Source of the DNA: Notospermus geniculatus
Taxonomy: Eukaryota > Nemertea > Pilidiophora > Heteronemertea > Lineidae
DNA length: 64,000 nt
Assembly: GCA_002633025.1 (NCBI GenBank)
Contig: NMRB01000769.1
Coordinates: forward strand, 89,543 to 153,542
Direction: 5' to 3'
The number at the start of each line of letters is the position of its first letter. The stretch's first letter is position 1. Positions 1 through 11,934 of this stretch are shown here, in pieces. Under the pieces are notes generated by a model, which saw only the letters and a program-made list of their open reading frames with translations, ran no database searches and was not told the origin of the DNA. A program made the translations under genes and the position numbers.

Positions 1-1489
1 CAGGCTGACCTTGCAATGGGTCTGCACCACCAGTTCCTTGGCCTGCAAGTAAAAAAAAAGTGTTCATAATGTTCATACCGGTACATACTTTCTACGTTAC
101 CATAAAATATTAGGAAGAGGGACTTCACCAAGTTCATCTGATGTTAACCAGCTGCGCAACTTCAAATGCACCTGTAACTTCAATGGAAAGCAAATATGAA
201 CTGATTAGTAAGGAAATGAAATGGTCCATGGACCATGTGCTCACCCGTTTGGACATAATAGTGTAATGACAGAGAGAGGTACTAGTATATCAGTTATATG
301 AGCAATCTGGGTAAGTCATTCTCAAGTTGTAGGACTTCAATGATTTTCAGTTTATGCCACTTGGCGGCCATATTGGATGTCCAATTGGGCCAAAACTTCA
401 CACTGCACATAAAGGTCATCTAGAGGGACCCACATAGCACATTTGAGTGCTCTGGGTCAAGTCGTTCCTGAGTTATAGCACACTTGATGATTTTCGGGTT
501 ACGCCACCTGACGGCCATATTGGAAGTTTAATCAGGCCGAAATTTGACGTGCGTGTAAAGGTCATCTAGAGGGAGGTAAATATCAAGATTGAGCACTCTG
601 GGTCAAGCCGTTCCTGAGTTATAGCACTTGGAAGATTTTCAGGTTACGCCACCTGGCGGCCATATTGGATGTCCGATCGGGCCGAAACTCGGTAATTTTG
701 AAGGTACCCTCTAATACACGTTTATGCAAGATATGAAGACGCTCGGTGAAATAATGAAGAATTGTGGCAGGTTCGTTACTTTTGTCGAACTTTCACCTCT
801 GTGACCTTGAAAAGTAGGTCAAATCAGAAACCCGTTGTATATGTTATGTATCCTAATATGATACACCTATGATAAAAATTTGGAGATGATCAAGTCATTA
901 GTTCAGGAGTTATTGCACTTTTTGTGTTTTTGGTTTTGGCCACCTGGAGGCCAAGCCAATAAATCAAATGTGACCCATCCAATGTGGAGATAGAGTTCAT
1001 TTTCATTTACATATTTACTAATTGGCAAATTTCTCACTTGATTCTCTTACATAAATTGTTGCATACGTCCATTACAGCACTTTAGTTTAATGGGAAATGC
1101 ATTAGACAGCCAAACTTCGGAGGCGTATTCTGCAAAATCTGCCGCTTCGAAATCAATGTGAATAGTACAAAATGTACATTTTGACCGACTGAATTTTGAA
1201 AATGTCATTAATCCATTTTAACAAATGTTTAATGGAACCTCGTCCCCAGGTGGACATTCGCATATTTGCACAGGTTTTGCATATGACTGGAGCACGGCTT
1301 TGCCTGCTGGCTATATTCACTCGCTATGGGAGTGAATCAAAACAAACCCCGCGAGCTATTCGCTTTAAGTATCATGGAGACTGAATCACATACACGTAAA
1401 AAGAATTGCTATTGCACTTTGTCTTTATTAATTCAAATTGCAATTTGACTGGACTACAACTTCATCAGTCAATAGAGGATGTTCTCTAA
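1..1489. repeat. R1 dispersed repeat copy in gene-free sequence
   Basis: No gene is visible. From about 300 to 990 the sequence holds three degenerate, roughly 130-180 bp modules, each containing a phrase like 'ggcggccatattgga' followed by 'tcgggccgaaa' and preceded by a phrase like 'gggtcaagtcgttcctgag'. The same modules recur near 10.4-10.9, 23.7-24.2, 25.8-26.5 and 28.7-29.8 kb, so this is a dispersed family (called R1 here). The remainder is A/T-rich with no feature I can support. Confidence 0.6.
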
Positions 1490-2179
1490 GGGCATGTAGA
1501 TAACGCGGATATCCGCCGGATATCCGCGTTTTTAAAAAACGCGGATATTCGAAAACGCGGAAAGTCGAAAACGCGGAAAAATAAAAAATAAGGGGAAATA
1601 AACAGGTAGCCTCTTATAGACAACTCAAGATATACTAGTAATGGAAGGTCCCATCTGGGACCGTCGGTAGACCGTCGGTAGATGGCTGAGCATACCAGCG
1701 CCGAAGGCGCGATGACGGCGGTACCGGAAAATTCTAATTATAAACAGAACAGTGCAGAAGCCGTTAGAGGGTGTCTACAAAACTAAGACCTAAGACCTAN
1801 NNNNNNNNNNNNNNNNNNNNNNNNNNNNNNNNNNNNNNNNNNNNNNNNNNNNNNNNNNNNNNNNNNNNNNNNNNNNNNNNNNNNNNNNNNNNNNNNNNNN
1901 NNNNNNNNNNNNNNNNNNNNNNNNNNNNNNNNNNNNNNNNNNNNNNNNNNNNNNNNNNNNNNNNNNNNNNNNNNNNNNNNNNNNNNNNNNNNNNNNNNNN
2001 NNNNNNNNNNNNNNNNNNNNNNNNNNNNNNNNNNNNNNNNNNNNNNNNNNNNNNNNNNNNNNNNNNNNNNNNNNNNNNNNNNNNNNNNNNNNNNNNNNNN
2101 NNNNNNNNNNNNNNNNNNNNNNNNNNNNNNNNNNNNNNNNNNNGCGGATATCCGCGTTATCCGCGTTTTCTACATGCCC
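1490..2179. mobile_element. Inverted-repeat element interrupted by an N gap
   Basis: The left end begins gggcatgtaga followed by an 'acgcggatatccgc' palindrome. The right end shows the mirror image, 'gcggatatccgcgtt' then 'tctacatgccc'. The arms contain repeated 'aacgcgga' words. A 344-base N run (1800-2143) hides the middle, so length and content are unknown. This fits a non-autonomous DNA transposon or foldback element. I see no clear target duplication. Confidence 0.5.
1800..2143. other. Assembly gap (344 N)
   Basis: Run of N inside the 1490-2179 inverted-repeat element. Long apparent reading frames across it on both strands are artefacts. Confidence 0.99.
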
Positions 2180-3080
2180 GTTTTCTAATCCACTGCAAGT
2201 GTCACCATACCCTGCCAATATCTTAAAGGAGCTGGACGCCGAAGTTGTAAACACTCACTCACTGGTTCTCTATCCACGCGACGCCTGCGGTGCTGCCACC
2301 TATTGTCGGTGATGTGTACTGACGTGAATATCGTGAGTGAGTTGCATCGGACCGGGAACCAGTCTAACGATCACGGGGCGCGACTGGTGCTGCCACCTGC
2401 ACGAAGGCATAAAACTAGTTTGCCGACCATGTTTGTAAACAAACCAGCTTGTTTACAACTTCGGCGTCTAATTCCTTTAAGACACGAGGCGAAAAAGCTG
2501 AAGTGGAGTTCATGGATGAGACACAACGACTCCAGCCCGAAAGTCTGTCGAGTTATTCCCCGCCAGTTTTCGGAGAAGACAAGCGGCGAAAATTCGGACA
2601 GACTAATGAGCGGCATCTACACTGAGTAGATTTATCCCACATTTTATTCTTGCCAGAGCCTTCTCCTCCGTACGTTCACAATACGGTCGAATCCCACTTA
2701 CCTGATATCCGAGTCAAAGTGTGACACTAAACTTCGAAGTGTTCAACTACCGGCGTGCATTATTGCCGGCGGTTGTGGTGAGGTTTACCGACATGGCCCT
2801 CCACAGAGGCTTAATCCACTTGGGAGGTCGCGTACCGGACTTTGATCCATGGGAACTTTTTCCGCGTTCACATTGGTGTGACAGGAAAGAGTGTCCTCAG
2901 GAAAAACTGTCCGGGCAACGAAATATCGTATTGTTACATTACAATCGCTGGCGAACGGTTTCTACAGCAACGCCCCTTAATCCGTGGAACAATAGAATTT
3001 GACTCTCTTTGGGCGTTCTTTGCTGTTAAGTCGGGTCATTAAGCGACAAATGTCTGAACAGGTACGCGTGGGGCAGACCT
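2180..3080. other. No gene recognised
   Basis: Several frames stay open for 80-110 codons on both strands but overlap one another, and none shows a recognisable motif or a convincing pair of splice sites. The stretch lies just upstream of the PAN-like exons and could hold further exons of that gene, but I cannot support any. Confidence 0.3.
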
Positions 3081-3092
3081 CCCCGTTCACTA

Positions 3093-3190
3093 AGTGCATT
3101 ATATTGCCCTGACCGGGTGAGGGTCGCCACTTGCGCATCAATGTGCATTGAGCGGGAGTACTGTGCCGTCTTCTTCTACTTAGACAGTGA
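3093..3190 (+). CDS. Possible degenerate PAN/Apple-like exon
   Basis: The frame reads SALYCPDRVRVATCASMCIE and then EYCAVFFYLD. The spacing Cys-x3-Cys-x6-Cys followed by an aromatic stretch resembles the first half of a PAN/Apple module, an extracellular disulfide-bonded adhesion or ligand-binding fold. A weak acceptor (…ttcactaag) precedes it. The frame then runs straight into a CAGTGA microsatellite coding Asp-Ser repeats, and I see no donor. It lies 300 bp upstream of a better PAN-like exon on the same strand. It may be a diverged duplicate or chance. Confidence 0.25.
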
Positions 3191-3206
3191 CAGTGACAGT
3201 GACAGT
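3183..3206. repeat. CAGTGA microsatellite
   Basis: About four copies of cagtga follow the possible PAN-like exon directly. Just downstream (3300-3410) 'tcgca/tgcga' words recur many times in alternating orientation, giving small overlapping palindromes. Confidence 0.8.
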
Positions 3207-3498
3207 CATGACCGCGGACACAGTCATATGAAACCACAAAATGATATTGAACATGACACAAAACAATCCTTCAATAAGCCTCTGTCACGCTTGCGAAACT
3301 TGGCCTGCGTTTAATTGCGATAGACAATCGCAGGTTTACTGTCGCAAATTAACGCAAACTATCGCAGACGTTGCGATAATATTGCAGACAGTCGCGTATA
3401 ATCGTGAAATTTTGGAAATGTTCAGAACATTAAACCTTGTCCAGTTCCAGTTCCAATATTTAAATTTTAGGTCATTTTGTCATCTCTGGTTACTCCAG

Positions 3499-3707
3499 GA
3501 GACGAGCTGCTTGCCCGAGTGAAGATATTTTACGTGTGGCATTAACAGGGAAGACTGTAATCGAAACCTGCGCAGCTCTGTGCGAGAAGACAGAAAATTG
3601 TTCGGCTTTCCTGTTATGTTATTGGGCAAAGACAGATTGTTATTTGAAAAATGCAAGTTGTGTTCAACATGCCGTCAATGCTTCGTTTGATTACTACGAT
3701 AAAGTCG
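3499..3707 (+). CDS. PAN/Apple-like domain exon
   Basis: An internal exon is suggested by an acceptor (ggttactccag, ending 3498) and a consensus donor (gtaagt at 3708). The open frame between them carries TVIETCAALCEKTENCSAF followed by a Cys-Tyr-Leu (CYL) motif and ends with a Tyr-Tyr-Asp sequence. The cysteines are spaced C-x3-C-x5-C-x5-C-x6-C. In PAN_1/Apple domains this pattern forms a disulfide-stapled hairpin used for protein or carbohydrate binding in secreted proteins. I see no signal peptide or partner exon with certainty, so the host protein is unknown. The assignment is from pattern recognition of cysteine spacing and the CSAF and CYL motifs. Confidence 0.5.
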
Positions 3708-3906
3708 GTAAGTCTCTAATTACAGATCTTCCTTTAGTAACAAGTAACAGGCTCTAGCACCAAACACGGGGGCCTTTGTCCCCTTTCACATCTTATTCAA
3801 CCTAGACTCTTAGCTCCCTGTTTGTCCAGGGCTTCTTCCATATTATAACTTCCTTCCGTCATTAGGTTCTAGCTCATTCACCTCTGGGATCTCTTCTACA
3901 TAGCGC

Positions 3907-3955
3907 CTGAGGAAGACCCCGATTGGGGTCGAAAATTTGCGAAATATTCGGAGAC
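3907..3955 (+). ncRNA. Hammerhead-core-like motif, copy 1
   Basis: CTGAGGA, then a perfect six-base stem (gaccc/c gatt g/gggtc), then GAAAA. This is the layout of a hammerhead ribozyme core (CUGANGA, stem II, GAAA). A stem III can be drawn from the A/T-rich flank, but a good stem I is not evident. Related copies lie near 38957, 42913, 47726 and 60047. Hammerhead motifs are known in Penelope-like retroelements. The same string could instead be a coding remnant of such an element. Confidence 0.35.
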
Positions 3956-4287
3956 GACTTTCCGATTTATTGTATACTGCGTGTTGTTTTTGTGCTGCTT
4001 TTTTGATATCTAAGTCTGGGTCGTGTTAGGATGCATCAGAGATGAATTAGATGGCTCGACGTCCGCAAACTCTACTGTCATGATTACAAATAAAAATACT
4101 CGTTTCGTGAGAGCAATATCAGGTAACAACTACCAAGGGCAAAAACTATATGTAGGTACAAACAGCAAAAACCCAGTCTACGGTGGACATGGTAGATGAC
4201 GTCGCCAAAATCAAGTATGCGCATGCGCACTCTGTATCATGGCATCTGTTTTCTGGGTTTAGGCCTGGTTTATTCTGTAATAGTATA

Positions 4288-4810
4288 CAGGGTGGTCAAA
4301 AAAAGCACATGCATACTTCGACTACCGAGAGCCCAAAACTACTGATGGCATTAGATGAAGAATCTATCTAGAAGAAAGAAGACACCAAGGTATCCCGATT
4401 CGGTCCAGCGGTACGAGCTGCCGACCCTATTTTGTAAAGCAAGCTGGAGGCCCTTGGTGAATTGTTCCGTACAGAACAATCAAGAGCATACACAACAGCG
4501 TAGTCTTGCAACTGACAAAAGGATTATCCTGTGGAATGGTCAAACAAAAAATGAAGTACAGGTAAGCTACATGTAGAACATGAAAATCAAACTTAACATC
4601 TTATGGCACCGCGGTTCACCGGTAAGTTAGTTATTAAGGACCACTGACTTTGCTTCGCAAAAATGGCTCTGGAGGTAAAAAAAACTACTGGACCGAATCG
4701 AGATATCTTGGTCTTATTTTTCTCCTAGAAAGATTGTCTGTCCATTCATACCAGTGGTTTGGGACTGAGGGTGGTGGAAGTATGCTTGTGCGGTCTTTTT
4801 GACCACCCTG
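4288..4810. mobile_element. TA-inserting inverted-repeat element M1, copy 1
   Basis: The ends are CAGGGTGGTCAAAAA and its complement TTTTTGACCACCCTG, each flanked by TA (4286-4287, 4811-4812). Duplication of TA is typical of Tc1/mariner-type transposons. The 523-bp body has no transposase frame, so it is non-autonomous. Sub-terminal segments ('ccgattcggtcca', 'aatcgagatatcttgg') also mirror each other. A second full copy is at 16527-17051 and a partial one at 15967. Confidence 0.75.
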
Positions 4811-6585
4811 TATATATCGGGTGGCCCCAAAAAACTGGACTAAATTCAAATTCGAGTAACTTCATTAGTTTTCAGGGCACTTCACTGAAATTTTGTACAC
4901 CTGACAAAACGTTTGTCATCTACCATTGCAATAAATTTCATCAGCCTACATGCACTGGTATCACTATTGTCACAGTGAAACAACATAGAACGTTAGTCAA
5001 AAAATGATATGCCGGGAAAAATGTTTTTCAGACTTCCGAATTTCAAACAAGTGGAACATCCTTACCGGCCATAATTTCGACAACTGTCATAGTAGGCCAG
5101 TGATATTTATGTCTTGCATCATATGGTTATAAGCTATATATGACAAAAAAATCAAACATGTAGCTCTATCCCAGTACAAATGCTGATGAAGTGGAATTGA
5201 CATGGCGAAAAATGCAATGCAGGTATGTTCACCCTCATAAATCATTTCAAATAATGGCTAATATTCGTTGATTTTAATTGCTCGACATTTGTACAGGGAT
5301 AAAGTTATATGTCTGCATTTTTTATTAAAAATACCTATGAACCTTACGATATAAAGCACTAAGTGTACTACAACAATTGTCGAAGTTATGGGCGGTTGAA
5401 GGTGTGTCAGTTTTTTGCACAAATTTTGGTAGGTTTTTTCGGCATGCCATTTTTAGACATGCGTTGAATTTTTTTTATTGTAGCAAAACCGGACTGCGAA
5501 AACTAATGAAATTTGTAGGACTTATAGGTAATAACCATCTATTGAAGTTTGTAAAATGTGGATGCCATCCTTTGTTATATTAGACGAAACTTAATTCTAT
5601 TCATCTGACGGAAAATAAATATCTGTCAGCATTGAGTAAAGTGACGTCAGATGAGTATCTGAGAGACTTATCTCCCTCGAACCAATGGACCAATCTGACG
5701 TTCCTCGTCGTGTGGTGCGTGCGATGAGGTCATTTCAATGAGTCGGCCGAGCGGCAAAAATAGCACTTTTGTCAATTCCAACGATTTAACTACTGTAAAA
5801 TATGAGGCAACTTGGATTACTAGATACCGACAAGAAAGCAAGTAGATTGACGTGTGTTTTGTCAAGTTTGACCCAGCCATGTCAAGGGACATCCAAAAGG
5901 ACACTGCGGCGGCGATGTCGATTTAGAGGAATCAGAGGAATCGGAGGAAAATTCAGTCTGCAGCCCATCAGTCACACACAATCACAAGACTATCATGTAC
6001 TAAATATATAAACACAGCCACGTGGTTGTGTAAGCGTCATAACAGCTTTAGTGGAACTTGCAATTCGGCCCTTTTCTCCTAAAGTGCTGGCTTTCGGCCC
6101 TCAAGTCATTTTAAATGTCTTATCACCAACCTCGATGATGATGAATTTATTATCACAACTCAATTGCCCAGGAAATGTTATGAATTAACTATTCTGATAA
6201 TTTCATATTTTGTATTATGGTGATTTTCTGGATTTTCCAGCCCGATTCCTGTGATTCCTCCGATTCCTCTGATTCCTCTAATTCGACATGGCCTATACAT
6301 ACATGAACACATCCTTCGAAACTCGGTGAAAATTGCGTCATTTCAATAGTCTGTTTTATTCCCAGCGACCAAGTATCGAATCATTAACTCGTACCAAAGT
6401 CATTAAAAGCACCTGTCTAATTGCAGGTTTTCCACGGCCAGCAGCGATTCGATTCGTCAAATCATCCGAGAAATCAGTGGACTATATTAATAGTAGTATT
6501 TTGAGCACCTACCACAACGTCTCGATCGTTCGTTGTGGTTTATCTTGCCTACTTTCCATCCTGTGCAACAACATTTATTTTACTN
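4811..6585. other. Gene-free stretch
   Basis: A second inverted pair is faintly visible: 'aaaaaactggactaaattc' with a nearby 'aacttcattagttttc' (4839-4880) against 'gcaaaaccggactgcgaaaactaatgaa' words near 5480-5515. This suggests an old inverted-repeat insertion of about 700 bp. Otherwise no gene or RNA is recognised. Confidence 0.3.
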
Positions 6586-7407
6586 GGTCATCTGACCTAG
6601 GGGTACATATGTACCAAGTTTCAGATCAATAGCCCCAGCGGTTACAAAACGTGCCCTGCTAACGGACGACGACGACGATGACGGACGACGCCGGACGACG
6701 ACGGACGACGGACGCTGCACCATTGTAAGAGCTCACAGGTGAGCTAAAAAGGTAAAATTAACATGCAACAGAAAGAAATTGTTATGATGGCAAACAATGA
6801 TTGAAGATCTTAAACAAAACAACTTGAGGTAGGCCTAGGCCTATACCGTTTCAATCATACTGATGCTTCTTTTTCGGTAGGTTGAACGGCGCTGGTCATT
6901 CTTCGTGATATATTCAACCTTTTTTTAAATATTTCTTCGGCTAACTTCCATTTCTAATTCTGCATACTCGTGATTCTCCCTGAAATACCGATTACCAGAT
7001 GGAAATATGTAAAATGAATGAATATTTAAAATTGGCGAGAAGAATCTTCTCCGAAACGTCAGTAAATTTTAATCTGGAGTAAGTTCTGAGATGCCCCCTC
7101 AGCATTCTGTCGTAAAATAGGCCTACAGCCAAAATTGCCGATTCTCCCTGAAATACCGATTACCAAATGGAAATATGTAACATGAATGAATATTTAAAAT
7201 TGCAAGAAGAATCTTTTCGGAAACTTCAGTAAATTTTCATTTTTTCACAATTCTGTCTGGAGAAAGTTCTGAGATGCCCCCTCAGCATCGGTCCTAAAAG
7301 GCGGGAAATTCGAAAATGAACTGATCGTTCTGACGGAAAATACAGCCAAAATTGCCGATTTTTTTGTGTTTATTGCATTCAAGAACATCTTATACATTAT
7401 CAGTACT
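6586..7407 (+). repeat. 822-bp tandem unit, first copy
   Basis: It starts at 'ggtcatctgacctagg' directly after a single N (6585) and is repeated almost verbatim from 7408. The first 170 bp are the tail of the R1 family: 'cagcggttacaaaacgtgcc', a (cggacgacgacga)-rich tract, then a palindromic end 'gagctcacaggtgagct'. The rest is A/T-rich without coding capacity. Confidence 0.85.
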
Positions 7408-8212
7408 GGTCATCTGACCTAGGGGTACATATGTACCAAGTTTCAGATCAATAGCCCCAGCGGTTACAAAACGTGCCCTGCTAACGGACGACGACGACGG
7501 ACGACGCCGGACGACGGACGCTGCACCATTGTAAGAGCTCACGGGTGAGCTAAAAAGGTAAAATTAACATGCAACAGAAAGAAATTGTTATGATGGCAAA
7601 CAATGATTGAAGATCTTAAACAAAACAACTTGAGGTAGGCCTAGGCCTATACCGTTTCAATCATACTGGTGCTTCTTTTTCGGTAGGTTGAACGGCGCTG
7701 GTCATTCTTCGTGATATATTCAACCTTTTTTTTAATATTTCTTCGGCTAACTTCCATTTCTAATTCTGCATACTCGTGATTCTCCCTGAAATACCGATTA
7801 CCAGATGGAAATATGTAAAATGAATGAATATTTAAAATTGGCGAGAAGAATCTTCTCCGAAACGTCAGTAAATTTTAATCTGGAGTAAGTTCTGAGATGC
7901 CCCTCAGCATTCTGACGTAAAATAGGCCTACAGCCAAAATTGCCGATTCTCCCTGAAATACTGATTACCAAATGGAAATATGTAACATGAATGAATATTT
8001 AAAATTGCAAGAAGAATATTTTCGGAAACTTCAGTAAATTTTCATTTTTTCACAATTCGGTCTGGAGAAAGTTCTGAGATGCCCCCTCAGCATCGGTCCT
8101 AAAAGGCGGGAAATTCGAAAATGAACTGATCATTCTGACGGAAAATACAGCCAAAATTGCCGATTTTTTGGTGTTTATTGCATTCAAGAACATCTTATAC
8201 ATTTATCAGTAC
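7408..8212 (+). repeat. Tandem unit, second copy
   Basis: A near-identical copy of 6586-7407, differing by small indels and a shorter CGACGA tract. It ends at 'atcagtac', where the first copy runs into the second. Because the first copy abuts a single-N join, the pair may be a true tandem duplication or two haplotypes placed in series. Confidence 0.85.
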
Positions 8213-8451
8213 ATCACTACCACATCACACCACATTTCAATGGAGTCTCACATCTAAAACTACCGAAAAATCGAAAATGCTTGGGACGACTCACATTTCC
8301 CTGGGTAGATCGATGGATTGATCGGTGCTGCCCTCTATCATCGAAATATGGAAGCCCCGATCGTGAGCGCTCGGCCCCGAGTGCGTTCCGAAGTTCGGGG
8401 ATGCCGCATAAGGCATCGAAGAGTTGCCGTAAAGAGAAACCGTTGCCGTAA

Positions 8452-9410
8452 ACAGCAACGGGAGTTGCCTCTGACGGCAGCGCTGCCGAATTTTGACGTT
8501 TGCCGAACTGATATTACCTGGTACTGCGCTGAACAGAGCCCGGAGAGAGACCAACCGCCACGACCGAGTTCCTCATTCGAAATGACCACGATCGAAGTTC
8601 GCGATTACGCAAGATCACTCGCGACCTCTTCCGATCATCGGTAAATCGGCACTTTTCTACAGCAATACATTTTGGGGCCCGCTGGGGCACATTTCTAATG
8701 CCTCATTCGCTGCGGTTTACTGCGGTTGAAGGGAGGTATTCATGTGATAAACCAAGACTGACCCCCTCGTTTATTATGCATGAACGGTGCCTCGCTTGCT
8801 GACCATTTCCACTCAACCCTAATCGGAGCCTCACCTGAAGCACTAACGCACGAACAACCGGTGAGGACCCAGTATATTGCCGTGGCACTGCTCTGTCTCC
8901 CGGCCCGAGGCAGAGAATGTTAGCCTGGTCCCACTGGCCTACTCCTGATGGCATTGTGAATATCAGTCAGCGCCACCATCGATGGCTAGAGGAACCAGGC
9001 AGGCATAAAGCGACACGTTTTGCTTATTATGGCGACCAAGTTCTTACATACACACATCATCGCATATCACAGTGCTCACGAGTCACAGTGCGCACTGGAC
9101 AGCTCGACAAGACTGTTCGAATCTAGTATTTGAATGATCTTAGTTATCAATCAGGCATCGAAACTGTTGCTTCACATAAAATATCTTAGTTATCAATTAG
9201 GCATGGAAACTGTTGCTTCACATAAAAGAATGAGTTGAATATAATGGTACCTTACCTGATGAAGGGTTAGTAATGGGATCACAAAGCGCCGAACTTCTCA
9301 AGTGATGAAAAGGATGGCGGTTATTTTTACTGAAGCATAATGTGCCGCTGAGATCATGTGATTCAAAATCACCAATCAGAAGGCGTCCTCAAAATTAATC
9401 TGGAATTTAA
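8452..9410 (+). repeat. 959-bp duplicated block, first copy
   Basis: Matches 10937-11934 at near identity. A 69-codon frame at 8917-9126 is kept in both copies with one residue change, but sequence identity alone explains that. No motif or splice signal supports coding. The copy ends exactly where an unrelated repeat starts ('caagaggcccatgggcc', 9411). Confidence 0.85.
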
Positions 9411-9470
9411 CAAGAGGCCCATGGGCCTTGCGCTCAGCTGACGTAGTTGTTTGGAGTGGTAACTGTAATG
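9411..9470. repeat. Palindromic repeat end (GCCCATGGGC)
   Basis: The sequence 'aagaggcccatgggcc' followed by 'ttgcgctcagctgacgta' recurs near 58987 as 'gtcgcccatgggcgatgcgctcagctgacgta'. It looks like the terminus of a dispersed element. The other end is not identified. Confidence 0.4.
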
Positions 9471-9570
9471 GGCAATTGTTTCCAAGGTGAAGAAGACATT
9501 GTGTGTAAATTTGTTGTTTGTTGAAAACAGGAGGATTACGACAGAATGATGTTTCCTATCAGGTAATTTG

Positions 9571-9745
9571 TTAACACTGGAAATGTACAACACTCAGAGA
9601 CATTACACCAGATTTAACACTGAAAACGTACAGCACTCAGAGATATTACACTGAGAATTAACAGTGGAAACGTGCAACATTCGGAGATGTTTCACCAGTA
9701 GGCCTATCCAATGAATTCACATTGAAACGTGCAACACACTCAGTG
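9571..9745 (+). repeat. Degenerate tandem repeat, about 60 bp x 3-4
   Basis: Units share the order 'aacactg', 'aaacgt(g/a)caac', 'cactcagagat', 'ttaca'. The units begin near 9571, 9619, 9659 and 9717. No coding signal. Confidence 0.6.
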
Positions 9746-9830
9746 TCAATTGTGCCTACAGGCCCTTGTCATTGTGTTGCGTGAAGGATGTTTCATCATC
9801 ATGTTCAATCATTTTGGTTGAGCAGGCCTT

Positions 9831-10282
9831 GGCAGTGGCAGTCAGGAAGCGGGCGCGATCGCGCCGGCGCCCGAAAATCTCATTTACCAGCGTTTATGAT
9901 AGCGCCCGTAAAAGTAACATGGAGCGCAAGAAATTTTCACGCCTGTTGACATTTATGCCAGCGCTAACGAAGTCGCGCCCGTAACATTCTGACGGGATTG
10001 ACGGGATCTGAAACTGTGTTTCGGTTTTTTGTGGTGCATTGTAGGCCTACACCTCATGGAAAAGCAATGTTAGAGTTAGTAATTGGTTAGACATCGGATG
10101 TTGTGTCAGGTGAAGCATCGTGTAAAAAAATATACATGTAGCTCCCGTAGGTAAGTCACGGGAGTGACATGAATTTAGCTCCAGTGGGCAAACTGACGGG
10201 AGTGATTAACAAATAGCTCCCGCCATAAACCTACGGGAGTGACAGATCACTCCCGAAGCTTTTTTTCCTGACTGCCACTGCC
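9831..10282. mobile_element. 452-bp MITE with 18-bp inverted repeats
   Basis: The ends are ggcagtggcagtcaggaa and its exact complement ttcctgactgccactgcc. TT flanks both sides (9829-9830, 10283-10284), a possible 2-bp target duplication. The interior has repeated 'ctcccg'/'cgggag' words that can pair (10140-10260), and no open frame with recognisable content. Confidence 0.65.
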
Positions 10283-10389
10283 TTGCAGGAATTATACTCA
10301 CAGTATAAAAATAGTGCCAATGGCACTGTGCCCGCTTGGCTTGACAGCATAGTTGTACGAATCATCAGCAATCTCACTTAAGCCATATC

Positions 10390-10935
10390 CTAAGTACAAA
10401 CATGCCAAATTGCCATATAAAAGTATCATTGGGTAACAAGTTGATGAAGATCCATTTTTAGTTTTGGCCCCCTAGTGGCAAAGTCAAGAGCCAGATTTCG
10501 CCCAAATTTTGTGTGTGAGTTGCTATAGCCTAGAGGAAGATATGTGCAAAGTTTCAAAGGAATAGCTGAAACCATTACAAGAAGTGCCAATTTCGTAACT
10601 TCAGACAAACTTTGACCTCTGTGACCTTGAAAATTAGGTCAAATTAAAAACTGGGGTATAGTGTTATGTATCCTCATTAGATATACCCATGATAAAAATT
10701 TGATGAAGATCCGTCTCGTAGTTAGGGAGAAATAGCACTTTAGGTGATTTTGGTTTTGGCCCCCTGGTGGCAATGTCAAGAACCAGATTTCACCGAAATG
10801 CTATCTGTAAGTTGCTATTACCTTGAGGTACATGTGTACAAAGTTTCAACACAATAACTCAAACCATTATCAAAATATAGCCCTTTGTAATTTTTCACAA
10901 AACGCCCCCTGGAGGCCAAAATAGGAATCCAACCG
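10390..10935 (+). repeat. R1 dispersed repeat, copy cut at a single N
   Basis: Carries R1 modules ('ttggccccctagtggcaa', 'tgacctctgtgaccttgaaa', 'ccccctggaggcc') and stops abruptly at the N at 10936, where an unrelated duplicated block begins. Confidence 0.65.
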
Positions 10936-10936
10936 N

Positions 10937-11934
10937 ACAGCAACGGGAGTTGCCTCTGACGGCAGCGCTGCCGAATTTTGACGTTTGCCGAACTGATATT
11001 ACCTGGTACTGCGCTGAACAGAGCCCGGAGAGAGACCAACCGCCACGACCGAGTTCCTCATTCGAAATGACCACGATCGAAGTTCGCGATTACGCAAGAT
11101 CACTCGCGACCTCTTCCGATCATCGGTAAATCGGCACTTTTCTACAGCAATACATTTTGGGGCCCGCTGGGGCACATTTCTAATGCCTCATTCGCTGCGG
11201 TTTACTGCGGTTGAAGGGAGGTATTCATGTGATAAACCAAGACTGACCCCCTCGTTTATTATGCATGAACGGTATACCACAAAACATGCCAAAACGTCAA
11301 TCAGACACGCCTCGCTTGCTGACCATTTCCACTCAACCCTAATCGGAGCCTCACCTGAAGCACTAACGCACGAACAACCGGTGAGGACCCAGTATATTGC
11401 AGTGGCACTGCTCTGTCTCCCGGCCCGAGGCAGAGAATGTTAGCCTGGTCCCACTGGCCTACTCCTGATGGCATTGTGAATATCAGTCAGCGCCACCATC
11501 GATGGCTAGAGGAACCAGGCAGGCATAAAGCGGCACGTTTTGCTTATTATGGCGACCAAGTTCTTACATACACACATCATCGCATATCACAGTGCTCACG
11601 AGTCACAGTGCGCACTGGACAGCTCGACAAGACTGTTCGAATCTAGTATTTGAATGATCTTAGTTATCAATCAGGCATCGAAACTGTTGCTTCACATAAA
11701 ATATCTTAGTTAACAATTAGGCATGGAAACTGTTGCTTCACATAAAAGAATGAGTTGAATATAATGGTAGCCTACCTTACCTGATGAAGGGTTAGTAATG
11801 GTATCACAAAGCGCCGAACTTCTCAAGTGATGAAAAGGATGGCGGTTATTTTTACTGAAGCATAATGTGCCGCTGAGATCATGTGATTCAAAATCACCAA
11901 TCAGAAGGCGTCCTCAAAATTAATCTGGAATTTA
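10937..11934 (+). repeat. Duplicated block, second copy with 37-bp insertion
   Basis: Near-identical to 8452-9410 apart from an extra 37 bp (about 11273-11309) and small changes ('ggtagcctacc' for 'ggtacc'). It starts immediately after a single N. Confidence 0.85.

Noticed and set aside
1771-2254. Long open frames on both strands
   Set aside because: They exist only because N codons do not stop translation; real sequence on each side is short.
3300-3410. Regulatory binding-site cluster of TCGCA/TGCGA words
   Set aside because: Dense but irregular; no evidence beyond word repetition.
8917-9126. 69-codon frame conserved in a second copy at 11437-11646
   Set aside because: The whole 959-bp block is duplicated at near identity, so conservation of the frame says nothing about coding.
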